From contig CALISI010000061.1 in NCBI GenBank assembly GCA_938041695.1, positions 1 through 19,827 on the forward strand: 19,827 nucleotides of DNA, in the 5' to 3' direction. Under the pieces are notes generated by a model. That model saw only the letters and a program-made list of their open reading frames with translations, had not been told where the DNA came from and searched no databases. Within the stretch, counting starts at the first letter, position 1; each line of letters begins with the position of its first letter. Both the position numbers and the translations under genes were made by a program. The DNA is from an uncultured Actinomyces sp. (GTDB lineage: Bacteria; Actinomycetota; Actinomycetes; Actinomycetales; Actinomycetaceae). Shown piece after piece: positions 14,462-19,827 of the stretch.

Positions 14462-14971
14462 TGCGTGACTTCTTTCGCCCTGCTCGGGTTGTTGGTGGCG
14501 GAAGCGGTACAAAGTTCTCCCTGCTGGCGCAAAATGGGCCGAAAGCAGCGTTTTGGGGCGTGGTGGGAGAGTTTTGTACCGGTTGGGCCCGTCGGGGGTG
14601 TGTGCCGGGATAGTTTTCTTCCGGTATCGCCCGCCGAGGCCACGAGTGGGGACAGTTTTGTGCCGGAAGTGGCCCCGCATGCGGGATAAAGTTCTCCCTG
14701 CTCGGACCGGAGCGGGCGTGAACGCGAAGAAGTTCGCCCAGCGCACGATAAATGCCCCAAAAATGGTGTTTTATGGCCTGCTGGGCGAACTTTTTCGCGA
14801 AAACACTGGTGGAGGGGTTGTGCTGGGTGAACTTTTTCGCGGGTCAGCCCGAGAAGTCTGGTGCTGGGCGAACTTTTTCGCGGAATCCCGGCAGGAGGAG
14901 GTGTGCTGGGAGAGTTTTGTACCGGTTGATCCCGCCGAGCCGGGCGGCAGGGAGAGTTTTGTCTCGCTGAG
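14462..14971. repeat. Mosaic array of a ~22-bp motif, 11-12 copies, both orientations
   Basis: The core is GCTGGG[AC]GA[AG][CT]TTT[TG]T followed by a CG-rich end. Copies: 14505-14527 (-), 14561-14585 (+), 14602-14627 (+), 14644-14669 (+), 14681-14705 (-), 14721-14744 (-), 14780-14804 (+), 14821-14843 (+), 14861-14886 (+), 14903-14929 (+) and 14947-14971 (+), with a decayed copy at about 14462-14486 (-). There are two subtypes: CTGGGCGAACTTTTTCGCG (four copies, 14721-14886) and GGGAGAGTTTTGTACCGG (the others). Spacing is about 41 bp, except about 57-60 bp where two copies diverge head to head. In the latter the arms form long hairpins: 14723-14742 pairs with 14780-14799 over 20 bp with one mismatch. 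The layout resembles REP/BIME-type elements rather than CRISPR. Confidence 0.75.
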
Positions 14972-15258
14972 GACCAGATGTGGCTTGCATAGGGCCTTTC
15001 TTGCGCCCACGCCCCGCCCATCGATGCCGCTGTCATGCGTTGCCGCTACACGTGGGCCCGGTGGCCATGCGCAATCGGCCAGCGGGAACCGCATCCCGGA
15101 TCCGTCGGTTATGCGTTCATCGCCCCACGCAAACCGCCCGCCCGCGCATCATGCGGGGGCGGATGGCAACATAATGAATGCTTGGGACGCAAGTAGCAAC
15201 AAGCAACGCAATCGCGGCAAACAACGCTAAGGGAGTGAGCGGTGCAAGCGTCGTGAGC
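14972..15258. other. Rest of the intergenic region, no gene seen
   Basis: No coding frame, tRNA or rRNA is recognisable. One hairpin stands out: 15139-15149 pairs with 15151-15161 over 11 bp with one mismatch. A weak stem (GTGAGC 15235-15240 with GCTCAC 15257-15262) overlaps the stop codon of the acetyltransferase gene and might take part in its termination. Confidence 0.4.
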
Positions 15259-15714
15259 TCACTTCTTCTCGAGCGTCACGCGGTACACGTTGGTCTCGCG
15301 CAGCTGGAAGCCGGCGCGCTGGTAGAGGCGGTTCGCGGCCTCGCGCGAGGGGCGCGAGGTGAGGTCGACGGTGCGGGCACCGATCGTCTGGGCGTGCTCG
15401 ATCGCGGCGACGACGAGGGACTGGCCGGCGCCCTGACCGCGGGCGCCCTCGTCGACGACGACGTCCTCGACCCATGCGCGCACGCCGGTGGGGATCTCGA
15501 AGGTGGCCAGCGACAGCATGCCGAGGATTGGGTGGTTGCCTTCGGCGTCGGCCGTCTCGGAGCGGAACACGAAGAGGTGCACGCCGGACTGGGCGAGGAA
15601 GCGCTGCACGTCGGCCTCGCTCATGGGGGCGGCGGAGCGGGACAGCTGGGGGAGCAAGCGTCCCATGGCCTCGTGGATCTCAGGCGTGGCGGCGGTGATG
15701 AGTTCGACGGTCAT
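15259..15714 (-). CDS. GNAT family N-acetyltransferase
   Basis: A 151-residue acetyl-CoA-dependent transferase. The acetyl-CoA pyrophosphate-binding motif is seen as VEDVVVDEGARGQGAGQSLV (about residues 82-101, R-x-x-G-x-G type). The C-terminal helix and strand of the fold are ANRLYQRAGFQLRETNVYRV. The length is that of a single GNAT domain. The acceptor is unknown. AGGAGA lies 3 nt before the ATG at 15714, with a TACAAT -10 further upstream, inside the end of the methyltransferase gene 13 nt away, so it can be expressed both from its own promoter and by read-through. Confidence 0.9.
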   Translation of the reverse strand: MTVELITAATPEIHEAMGRLLPQLSRSAAPMSEADVQRFLAQSGVHLFVFRSETADAEGNHPILGMLSLATFEIPTGVRAWVEDVVVDEGARGQGAGQSLVVAAIEHAQTIGARTVDLTSRPSREAANRLYQRAGFQLRETNVYRVTLEKK

Positions 15715-15717
15715 GTT

Positions 15718-15742
15718 TCTCCTAACGTTAGGTCCAATTGTA
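15718..15742 (-). promoter_or_regulatory. Promoter and palindrome in front of the GNAT gene
   Basis: TACAAT (15742-15737) overlaps the last codons of the upstream methyltransferase gene. Between it and AGGAGA (15723-15718) lies the perfect 12-bp palindrome CCTAACGTTAGG (15721-15732), which also contains the TAA stop of the upstream gene. A repressor bound there would block this promoter; that use is inferred. Confidence 0.5.
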
Positions 15743-16939
15743 ACGGTCCGAGGCCGGGGTGGGCCGTGCGATCGGAGCTACTTCCGCGCGCTCGAGGAGG
15801 AGGGCGACCTCGGCGTGGGTTGTGTGCGGGAACATGTCGAAGAGGCGGCCTTCGATGGGGCACAGGGAGGGCATGGCCGCCAGGTCCTTCGCGAGCGATG
15901 CGGGGTTGCACGAGGAGTAGATGACGCGGGGCGCGTCGCACTCGTTCAGGTAGGCGGCCAGGTCTGCTCCGATGCCTCGACGCGGCGGGTTCACGACGAT
16001 CACGTCGGGCACGTCTTCCGGCGACTGGGCGCGCGCCCACGCGGTGGCGTCGTCGGCGATGAAGGACACAGCCGACCGCGACAGGCCCGCGTGGCGCGCG
16101 GCGCTGATCGCCGAGGAGATCGCCCCGGACGACACCTCGACGCCGGTGACGCGCGGGAATCCGGCGCGCGCGGCAGCGAGGGCGAAGCCGCCGACGCCGC
16201 AGTACATGTCCCACAGGCTCTCGGGAAGGCGCCCGTCGGCGAAGGGGCGCGAGGCCCACAGCGCGGCCTGCTCGTACAGGGCGGAGGCGACGTGCGCGTT
16301 CGTCTGTGCGAAGGAACGAGGCCCCAGTTCGAGGCCCTCAACGCTGAGCGGCAGCGTGCGGGCGCGCGTCAGGATGATCTCGTCGGGGCCCTCGACGATG
16401 GCCTCGTGCGTGGGGTGGATGTTCGCGGTGACGACGTGGGCGGCCGGCACGAGGTCGCGCAGCAGCGGCAGTGCCGAGCGGATGTCGGAGACGCGATCGC
16501 GCGTGCGCAGGACGAAGCGAATCATGAGCCGCTGTCCCTCGCCCACGGTGATGAGGATGTTCTTGAGTTCCCCGCGCTTGGTGGGAACATCGTAGGGGGT
16601 GAGGTTCAGGGAGCGGATGAAGCGCTTGAGGCCGGGCGTCGCGCGGTTGATCGCCGGGTGCTGGATGGGGCAGCCGGGCAGGTCGACGCCGCGGCGGCCG
16701 GGTCCGAGGATGCCGAGGGTGGGGCGGCGGCGGGTTCCTCCGACGACGAGCTTCGCGCTGGTGCGAAATCCCTTCACGGGGGACGAGGCCGGTGCCAGCC
16801 AGGTGATCTCGCCGGTTCCCGGGACGGGGTCCAGGGTGGCCGCGACGGCCTCCACCTTGCCGGAGAGCTGACGCTCGTAGGGCTGGGGGAGGAGGGAGCA
16901 GGACCGGCAGGTCCCGGCGTCAAAGTGGTCGCAGCGCAT
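15728..16939 (-). CDS. rlmC: 23S rRNA (uracil-C5)-methyltransferase, RlmC type
   Basis: A 403-residue enzyme of the RumA/TrmA family, which methylates the C5 of a uridine in 23S rRNA using SAM (U747 in E. coli RlmC). The N terminus MRCDHFDAGTCRSC carries C3, C11 and C14 and, with C90, the usual 4Fe-4S ligands; unlike RlmD it lacks a TRAM domain. SAM motif I is DMYCGVGGFALAAA (244-257). VNPPRRG (316-322) and the nucleophile C344 in YSSCNPASLAKDL follow, with the C-terminal FDMFPHTTHAEVALLL. The start at 16939 fits the conserved Met-x-Cys; a longer frame upstream would run through the terminator hairpin. TACACT lies 6 nt before the ATG. Target specificity in actinobacteria may differ from that in E. 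coli. Confidence 0.88.
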   Translation of the reverse strand: MRCDHFDAGTCRSCSLLPQPYERQLSGKVEAVAATLDPVPGTGEITWLAPASSPVKGFRTSAKLVVGGTRRRPTLGILGPGRRGVDLPGCPIQHPAINRATPGLKRFIRSLNLTPYDVPTKRGELKNILITVGEGQRLMIRFVLRTRDRVSDIRSALPLLRDLVPAAHVVTANIHPTHEAIVEGPDEIILTRARTLPLSVEGLELGPRSFAQTNAHVASALYEQAALWASRPFADGRLPESLWDMYCGVGGFALAAARAGFPRVTGVEVSSGAISSAISAARHAGLSRSAVSFIADDATAWARAQSPEDVPDVIVVNPPRRGIGADLAAYLNECDAPRVIYSSCNPASLAKDLAAMPSLCPIEGRLFDMFPHTTHAEVALLLERAEVAPIARPTPASDRYNWT

Positions 16940-16951
16940 TTCTCCAGTGTA
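16940..16951 (-). promoter_or_regulatory. -10 box for the rlmC start
   Basis: On the minus strand TACACT (16951-16946) is followed by GGAGAA and the ATG at 16939. The GGAGAA could be a Shine-Dalgarno but is too close to the ATG, so a leaderless or near-leaderless message is likely. The promoter abuts the terminator hairpin of the fucosidase gene. Confidence 0.5.
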
Positions 16952-16953
16952 AG

Positions 16954-16991
16954 TGGGGGCGGGGCGTACCGTCAGGTACGCCCCGCCCCCA
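16954..16991 (-). terminator. Strong hairpin downstream of the fucosidase gene
   Basis: A perfect 17-bp stem (16954-16970 with 16975-16991) closes on a GTCA loop, 27 nt after the stop at 17019. The tail on the minus strand is CTTACACT rather than a T-run. The stem is so stable that termination is likely, and it separates the fucosidase from rlmC. Confidence 0.78.
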
Positions 16992-17018
16992 TCTGTGGTG
17001 GTTAAGCCCACGCGATGC

Positions 17019-19385
17019 TTAGGCCTTGGACAGGCGCGAGCGGCGGATGAACGCCGTGCCCGCTCCCGCGGCGATCAGCGCGGCTGCCACAGCGAGCAGC
17101 GCGTTGGTACCGGTGCGGGCCAGGCCGCCCTTGCCGCCCTGCTCGGGTGTGGGGGCTGCCGAGGGCTGTGCGCTCGGAGCGGCGCTCGGCTCCGCAGAGG
17201 GAGCGGCGGGCGCGGTCACCGTCAGCGGCGCGGTCGCGGAGACGGCCGGCGAGGTGGACTCGGCGACGACCGTGTGGTCCCCGGCCTCGGTGGCGGCGGG
17301 AACCGTCACTTCGGCGTTGAAGGAGCCAGTGTTATCCGTGGTGGCCGTGCCGACCTCGACGGGGTCGGAGTGCAGCGTGAGCGTCACGGTGGACTCGGGC
17401 GCGAAGCCCGTGCCCGTCACGGTGATGTTCTTGCCTGCCTCGATGGTCGACGGTTCGACGGTCACTGCGGGGGTCGAGAACTTCTCGGCCTTGACGGTGA
17501 CCGACTTGACGGTCGTGCCCTTGCCGAAGCCTTTCAGCACGTACGCCGGGTTGTCGTAGGACAGGGTGACGCGCGCCGTGGCGTGCTGGCCGAGGGTGAA
17601 GGGACCGACGCCCGCCTTGAGGTCGGCAACGGTCAGGCCCTTCACCTCCTGGTCGCCCACGGTTACCTTGTACTTCGCGTAGTCGTCTGTGAAGCCCTCG
17701 GTGTCGAAGGAAACGCGCACGCCCGAGGCAACCTTGTCACCCGGGGTGATGGAGGCCGTGAAGCTGGTTTCACCGGTCTTGGGGGTGGGGGCCTTGAACT
17801 TTTCGAGGCCGGAGGCGGGGATCGTGGTCGCCTGCTCGCCGATGGTGGTCAGGCCGGTGGGCACGTAGTTGGGCGTGCCGTTCGTGGTGACCGTGACGAC
17901 GGGGAGGATCTCGTCGGGCTGTGCGGGCAGGGTGATGACGAGGTCATTGCCCTCGACCTTGTAGGTCAGAGCAACGTCGGAGCCGTCGAGCTTCACCGAG
18001 GCGATGTCGTTGGCGCCGGCGCCGCGCAGCCTCACCGTGCCGTCGGCCGGCCACTTCTCGATGCCCAGGTAGATGTGGGAGTCATCGACCATGGTCTTAC
18101 CCCACTCTTCGATGGGGAAGTGAGTCGGGCGCGAATTGTTGAGGACGCCGGGGTGTGCGCGGTTCCAGTCGCCGATGCCCTTGAGGACGGAGGCATCCCA
18201 CGGGTCGTAGGAGCCGTCGAACTTCGGGCCGACGTTGAAGAGGAACTGGCCGCCCAAGGCCACGGTCGAAAACATGTTGCCCACGATCTCGGTGGTCTTC
18301 TTGTGGGCACCGCCGGGGGCCTTACGCAGGGCCGTCGTGTTGTCGACCTGCTGGATGTGGTCCCAGTCGTCCTCGGTGTAGTCCGGGTAGCCGGTGTCCT
18401 TGTAGGTGGGAGCGGCGTCATCCCAGTTCGCGTAGCCCCACGACTTGTGGAAGATCGAGACGGCCGACTCCCAGGGGCCCTGGGTTTGCTCGGACTGCAT
18501 CTCGTTGTCCCAGCCGACCTCGAAGTCCGCGCGGTCGTTACCCACGCGCGAGTTGATCATGATGTTCGGCTGGAGCTCGTGCGCCCACTGGCGCATCAGG
18601 TCGGACTGGGCGGGGTTGGGCTTGCCCATGTCGTACCACAGCTCGGCGATCTCCCCGTACTTGCCGCCGAGGAGTTCCTTGAGCTGCTCATGGACGTAGT
18701 CCATGTAGCCATCTTCGTTCAGCGTGTTGTCGTTACGCCACGGGTTCTCGGGCTGCTTCTCCCAGTCAATGTTGGAGAAGTAGAGGCCGAACTTGATGCC
18801 GACCTGGTGGCAGGCCTGAGAGAGCTCGAGGAGCGGGTCGCGGTGGGAGGGGGACTGCTTCGTGAAGTTGTAGTCGGTCGTGGCCGTGTCCCACATGGCG
18901 AAGCCGTCGTGGTGTTTGGAGGTGATGAGCAGCATCTTCATGCCGCTGTCCTTGGCCTGCTGGCACCACGCGGTCGCGTCGAAGTTGGGGGCCTCGAAGG
19001 TCTGGGCGGTGGCCAGGTATTCCTCGCGGGGGATGCCCTGCAGCGGGATGCGGGAATCCCAGGTCTGCTGGTGGCCCCACGCCTTGATCTGCTCGGGGTA
19101 GCCCACTTCCTGCTTCTGGCCCTTGTACCAGCCTGCGTAGGAGGAGTAGACGCCCCAGTGGATGAACATGGCGTACTTCATGTCCTGCCACTGCGCGACC
19201 TTCGCCTCGCTGGAGGCGGGCACGGCTGCGGGGATCGCGTAGCGTGCGTCGTAGGTGGCCTGGGAGCCGGGGGTGCCGGACTGGGCGGCGTCGGCTGCTG
19301 GCGTGTCGGCCAAGGCGGGACCTGCCATTCCTAGTGTTAGTAGGCCGGCGAGGAGGCTGCCAGCCAGTCGGTTCGTGATGCGCAT
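17019..19385 (-). CDS. Secreted, sortase-anchored GH29 alpha-L-fucosidase
   Basis: A 788-residue protein from the ATG at 19385; GGAGA lies 4 nt upstream, and the TTG just before it would leave no room for an RBS. Residues 1-26 are a signal peptide (cleavage likely after PALA). Residues ~55-390 are the GH29 barrel: FIHWGVYSSYAGWY, LLITSKHHDGFAMW and AELWYDMGKP, where D252 is the expected nucleophile. A beta domain follows (~400-500), then Ig/IPT-like modules (~640-735; VTVEPSTIEAGKNITVTGTG), a Pro/Ala/Ser/Glu spacer, and LARTG (755-759) with a hydrophobic helix and the basic tail RRSRLSKA. LAxTG is a known actinobacterial sortase signal, so the enzyme should be linked to the wall. It would release fucose from host mucin or milk-type glycans; linkage specificity is unknown. 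Confidence 0.93.
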   Translation of the reverse strand: MRITNRLAGSLLAGLLTLGMAGPALADTPAADAAQSGTPGSQATYDARYAIPAAVPASSEAKVAQWQDMKYAMFIHWGVYSSYAGWYKGQKQEVGYPEQIKAWGHQQTWDSRIPLQGIPREEYLATAQTFEAPNFDATAWCQQAKDSGMKMLLITSKHHDGFAMWDTATTDYNFTKQSPSHRDPLLELSQACHQVGIKFGLYFSNIDWEKQPENPWRNDNTLNEDGYMDYVHEQLKELLGGKYGEIAELWYDMGKPNPAQSDLMRQWAHELQPNIMINSRVGNDRADFEVGWDNEMQSEQTQGPWESAVSIFHKSWGYANWDDAAPTYKDTGYPDYTEDDWDHIQQVDNTTALRKAPGGAHKKTTEIVGNMFSTVALGGQFLFNVGPKFDGSYDPWDASVLKGIGDWNRAHPGVLNNSRPTHFPIEEWGKTMVDDSHIYLGIEKWPADGTVRLRGAGANDIASVKLDGSDVALTYKVEGNDLVITLPAQPDEILPVVTVTTNGTPNYVPTGLTTIGEQATTIPASGLEKFKAPTPKTGETSFTASITPGDKVASGVRVSFDTEGFTDDYAKYKVTVGDQEVKGLTVADLKAGVGPFTLGQHATARVTLSYDNPAYVLKGFGKGTTVKSVTVKAEKFSTPAVTVEPSTIEAGKNITVTGTGFAPESTVTLTLHSDPVEVGTATTDNTGSFNAEVTVPAATEAGDHTVVAESTSPAVSATAPLTVTAPAAPSAEPSAAPSAQPSAAPTPEQGGKGGLARTGTNALLAVAAALIAAGAGTAFIRRSRLSKA

Positions 19386-19407
19386 CAAGTCTCCATTGAT
19401 TGACGGG

Positions 19408-19426
19408 GCTCTCGGTCGTTGAGAGC
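19408..19426. promoter_or_regulatory. Inverted repeat in the fucosidase leader
   Basis: GCTCTC (19408-19413) is repeated inverted as GAGAGC (19421-19426) with 7 nt between, about 25 nt before the start codon. It could be an operator or an mRNA hairpin; no consensus is recognised. Confidence 0.3.
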
Positions 19427-19469
19427 GTTACTAGTTTGCCAGAGGAGGGGTGTAGTACGCCACTTTCGA

Positions 19470-19481
19470 ATTTTGCAAAAT
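19470..19481. promoter_or_regulatory. Palindrome ATTTTGCAAAAT in the fucosidase promoter region
   Basis: A perfect 12-bp palindrome lies about 85 bp upstream of the fucosidase ATG. On the minus strand its right half supplies TTGCAA, a plausible -35, with TACACC 18 nt further on. A regulator bound here could control the fucosidase; the protein is unknown. Confidence 0.35.
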
Positions 19482-19594
19482 CTTACGACCGGCTTTCGTT
19501 CTACTTACGACTGTTTGACACTACGCAGGTTTTGGCATTGTGGTACGACTGTTCACCTAGCCAGATCAGGATGGAATAATAGTCTGAAAAGAAA

Positions 19595-19615
19595 GTTGAG
19601 TACATCAGACTCAAG
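19595..19615. promoter_or_regulatory. HAIR box 1 (HspR operator)
   Basis: GTTGAGT-ACATCAG-ACTCAAG matches the HspR-associated inverted repeat CTTGAGT-N7-ACTCAAG at all but the first base. It ends immediately upstream of the -35 of the dnaK promoter. HspR, usually encoded at the end of the dnaK operon, represses at such sites until heat shock titrates DnaK away. Confidence 0.9.
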
Positions 19616-19616
19616 T

Positions 19617-19644
19617 TTGAGAGCTTCGGGTTGCGGAATATAAA
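19617..19644 (+). promoter_or_regulatory. dnaK promoter
   Basis: TTGAGA (19617-19622), a 16-nt spacer and TATAAA (19639-19644) form a good sigma-A promoter. It lies exactly between the two HAIR boxes, so HspR bound at either would obstruct RNA polymerase. The expected start is near 19651, giving a leader of about 125 nt. Confidence 0.75.
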
Positions 19645-19657
19645 CCCTGCTCCTAAA

Positions 19658-19678
19658 GTTGAGTACATCAGACTCAAG
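19658..19678. promoter_or_regulatory. HAIR box 2 (HspR operator)
   Basis: The site is identical to box 1. The shared exact repeat is 24 bp (19592-19615 and 19655-19678), with a period of 63 bp. It lies just downstream of the predicted transcription start, where a repressor acts as a roadblock. Confidence 0.9.
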
Positions 19679-19775
19679 GATGTGTCGGGAGCTTCCCGGC
19701 ACCGCCAAGACCACACAGACCAACGCAAGCCGCTCCGGCAGTGGAGACGGCCTAGCGAATGAAAGGACAACAACT

Positions 19776-19827
19776 ATGGCACGTGCAGTCGGCATCGACC
19801 TCGGCACCACCAACTCCGCTATCGCCG
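19776..19827 (+). CDS. dnaK: Molecular chaperone DnaK, N-terminal start (runs off the window)
   Basis: Only 17 codons are present: MARAVGIDLGTTNSAIA. GIDLGTTNS is the phosphate-1 loop of the Hsp70 ATPase domain and the Met-Ala-Arg-Ala-Val-Gly start is typical of actinobacterial DnaK. AAAGGA lies about 8 nt before the ATG. Two HAIR operators upstream agree with an HspR-controlled dnaK-grpE-dnaJ-hspR operon continuing beyond the window. Confidence 0.95.
   Translation, partial: MARAVGIDLGTTNSAIA

Noticed and set aside
14780..14886. LexA/SOS boxes within the motif GCGAACTTTTTCGC
   Set aside because: The left half resembles CGAAC, but the right half lacks the GTTCG needed for the actinobacterial consensus, and no SOS gene is adjacent.
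14505..14971. CRISPR array
   Set aside because: Repeats are short (~22 bp), variable and in both orientations, spacers are only ~11-17 nt in most intervals, and no cas gene is in the window.
14341..15230. Open frames of 225-231 codons on both strands through the repeat array
   Set aside because: They show low-complexity recurring words only because the DNA motif repeats, change sense with the motif orientation, and lack RBS and family resemblance. I treat the DNA repeats, not proteins, as the feature.
15488..17005. A 505-codon open frame on the plus strand opposite rlmC and the GNAT gene
   Set aside because: It spans two well-supported genes and the terminator hairpin on the other strand; a frame this long is expected by chance at this GC content.
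16953..19334. A 793-codon open frame on the plus strand opposite the fucosidase gene
   Set aside because: It has a Gly/Val/Arg/Leu-rich composition and no RBS, and lies wholly antisense to a gene with a signal peptide, GH29 motifs and a sorting signal.

Overview
This is a GC-rich window from an actinobacterium, most likely an oral or mucosal member of the Actinomycetaceae (Actinomyces/Schaalia type). The grounds are the codon use, two HspR-type HAIR operators in front of dnaK, DUF2510 and DUF4921 proteins, an LARTG cell-wall sorting signal on a secreted fucosidase, and many leaderless TANNNT-N6-ATG starts. The genus is an inference from these traits, not a database result.

Layout. 1-1283 (minus): the N-terminal part of a DUF4921 protein and an aldo/keto reductase. 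1428-1906 (plus): a small unrecognised gene split by a frameshift, followed by an AT-richer gap. 2299-6795 (plus): a tight operon of PadR regulator, ABC ATPase and large FtsX-type permease, with an S4-domain Hsp15-like protein directly behind. 6953-8872 (minus): three small genes. Two encode single-pass, coiled-coil membrane proteins, the first with an N-terminal DUF2510 domain; the third is a DUF2510 protein interrupted by an amber codon. 8984-11637 (plus): an aspartate:alanine-exchanger-family transporter, a NUDIX hydrolase and an Ohr-type peroxidase. 11716-13020 (minus) and 13067-13906 (plus): an M18 aminopeptidase and a second aldo/keto reductase, divergent from a near-symmetric promoter region.

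13907-15258 holds no credible gene. It contains three kinds of structure: a nested long inverted repeat (13917-14043), a pair of 77-bp repeats with strong AT-rich palindromes (14124-14423), and a mosaic array of 11 or 12 copies of a ~22-bp motif at ~41-bp spacing in both orientations (14462-14971). This is the least explained part of the window.

15259-19385 (minus): a GNAT acetyltransferase, an RlmC-type 23S rRNA uridine methyltransferase, and a secreted, sortase-anchored GH29 alpha-L-fucosidase. The window ends with the start of dnaK (plus), whose promoter lies between two identical HAIR boxes.

Functional picture: the genes are mostly accessory or housekeeping. They cover redox and peroxide defence (two AKRs, Ohr, NUDIX), membrane export under PadR control, heat-shock control (dnaK/HAIR, possibly the Hsp15-like protein) and host-glycan foraging (fucosidase).
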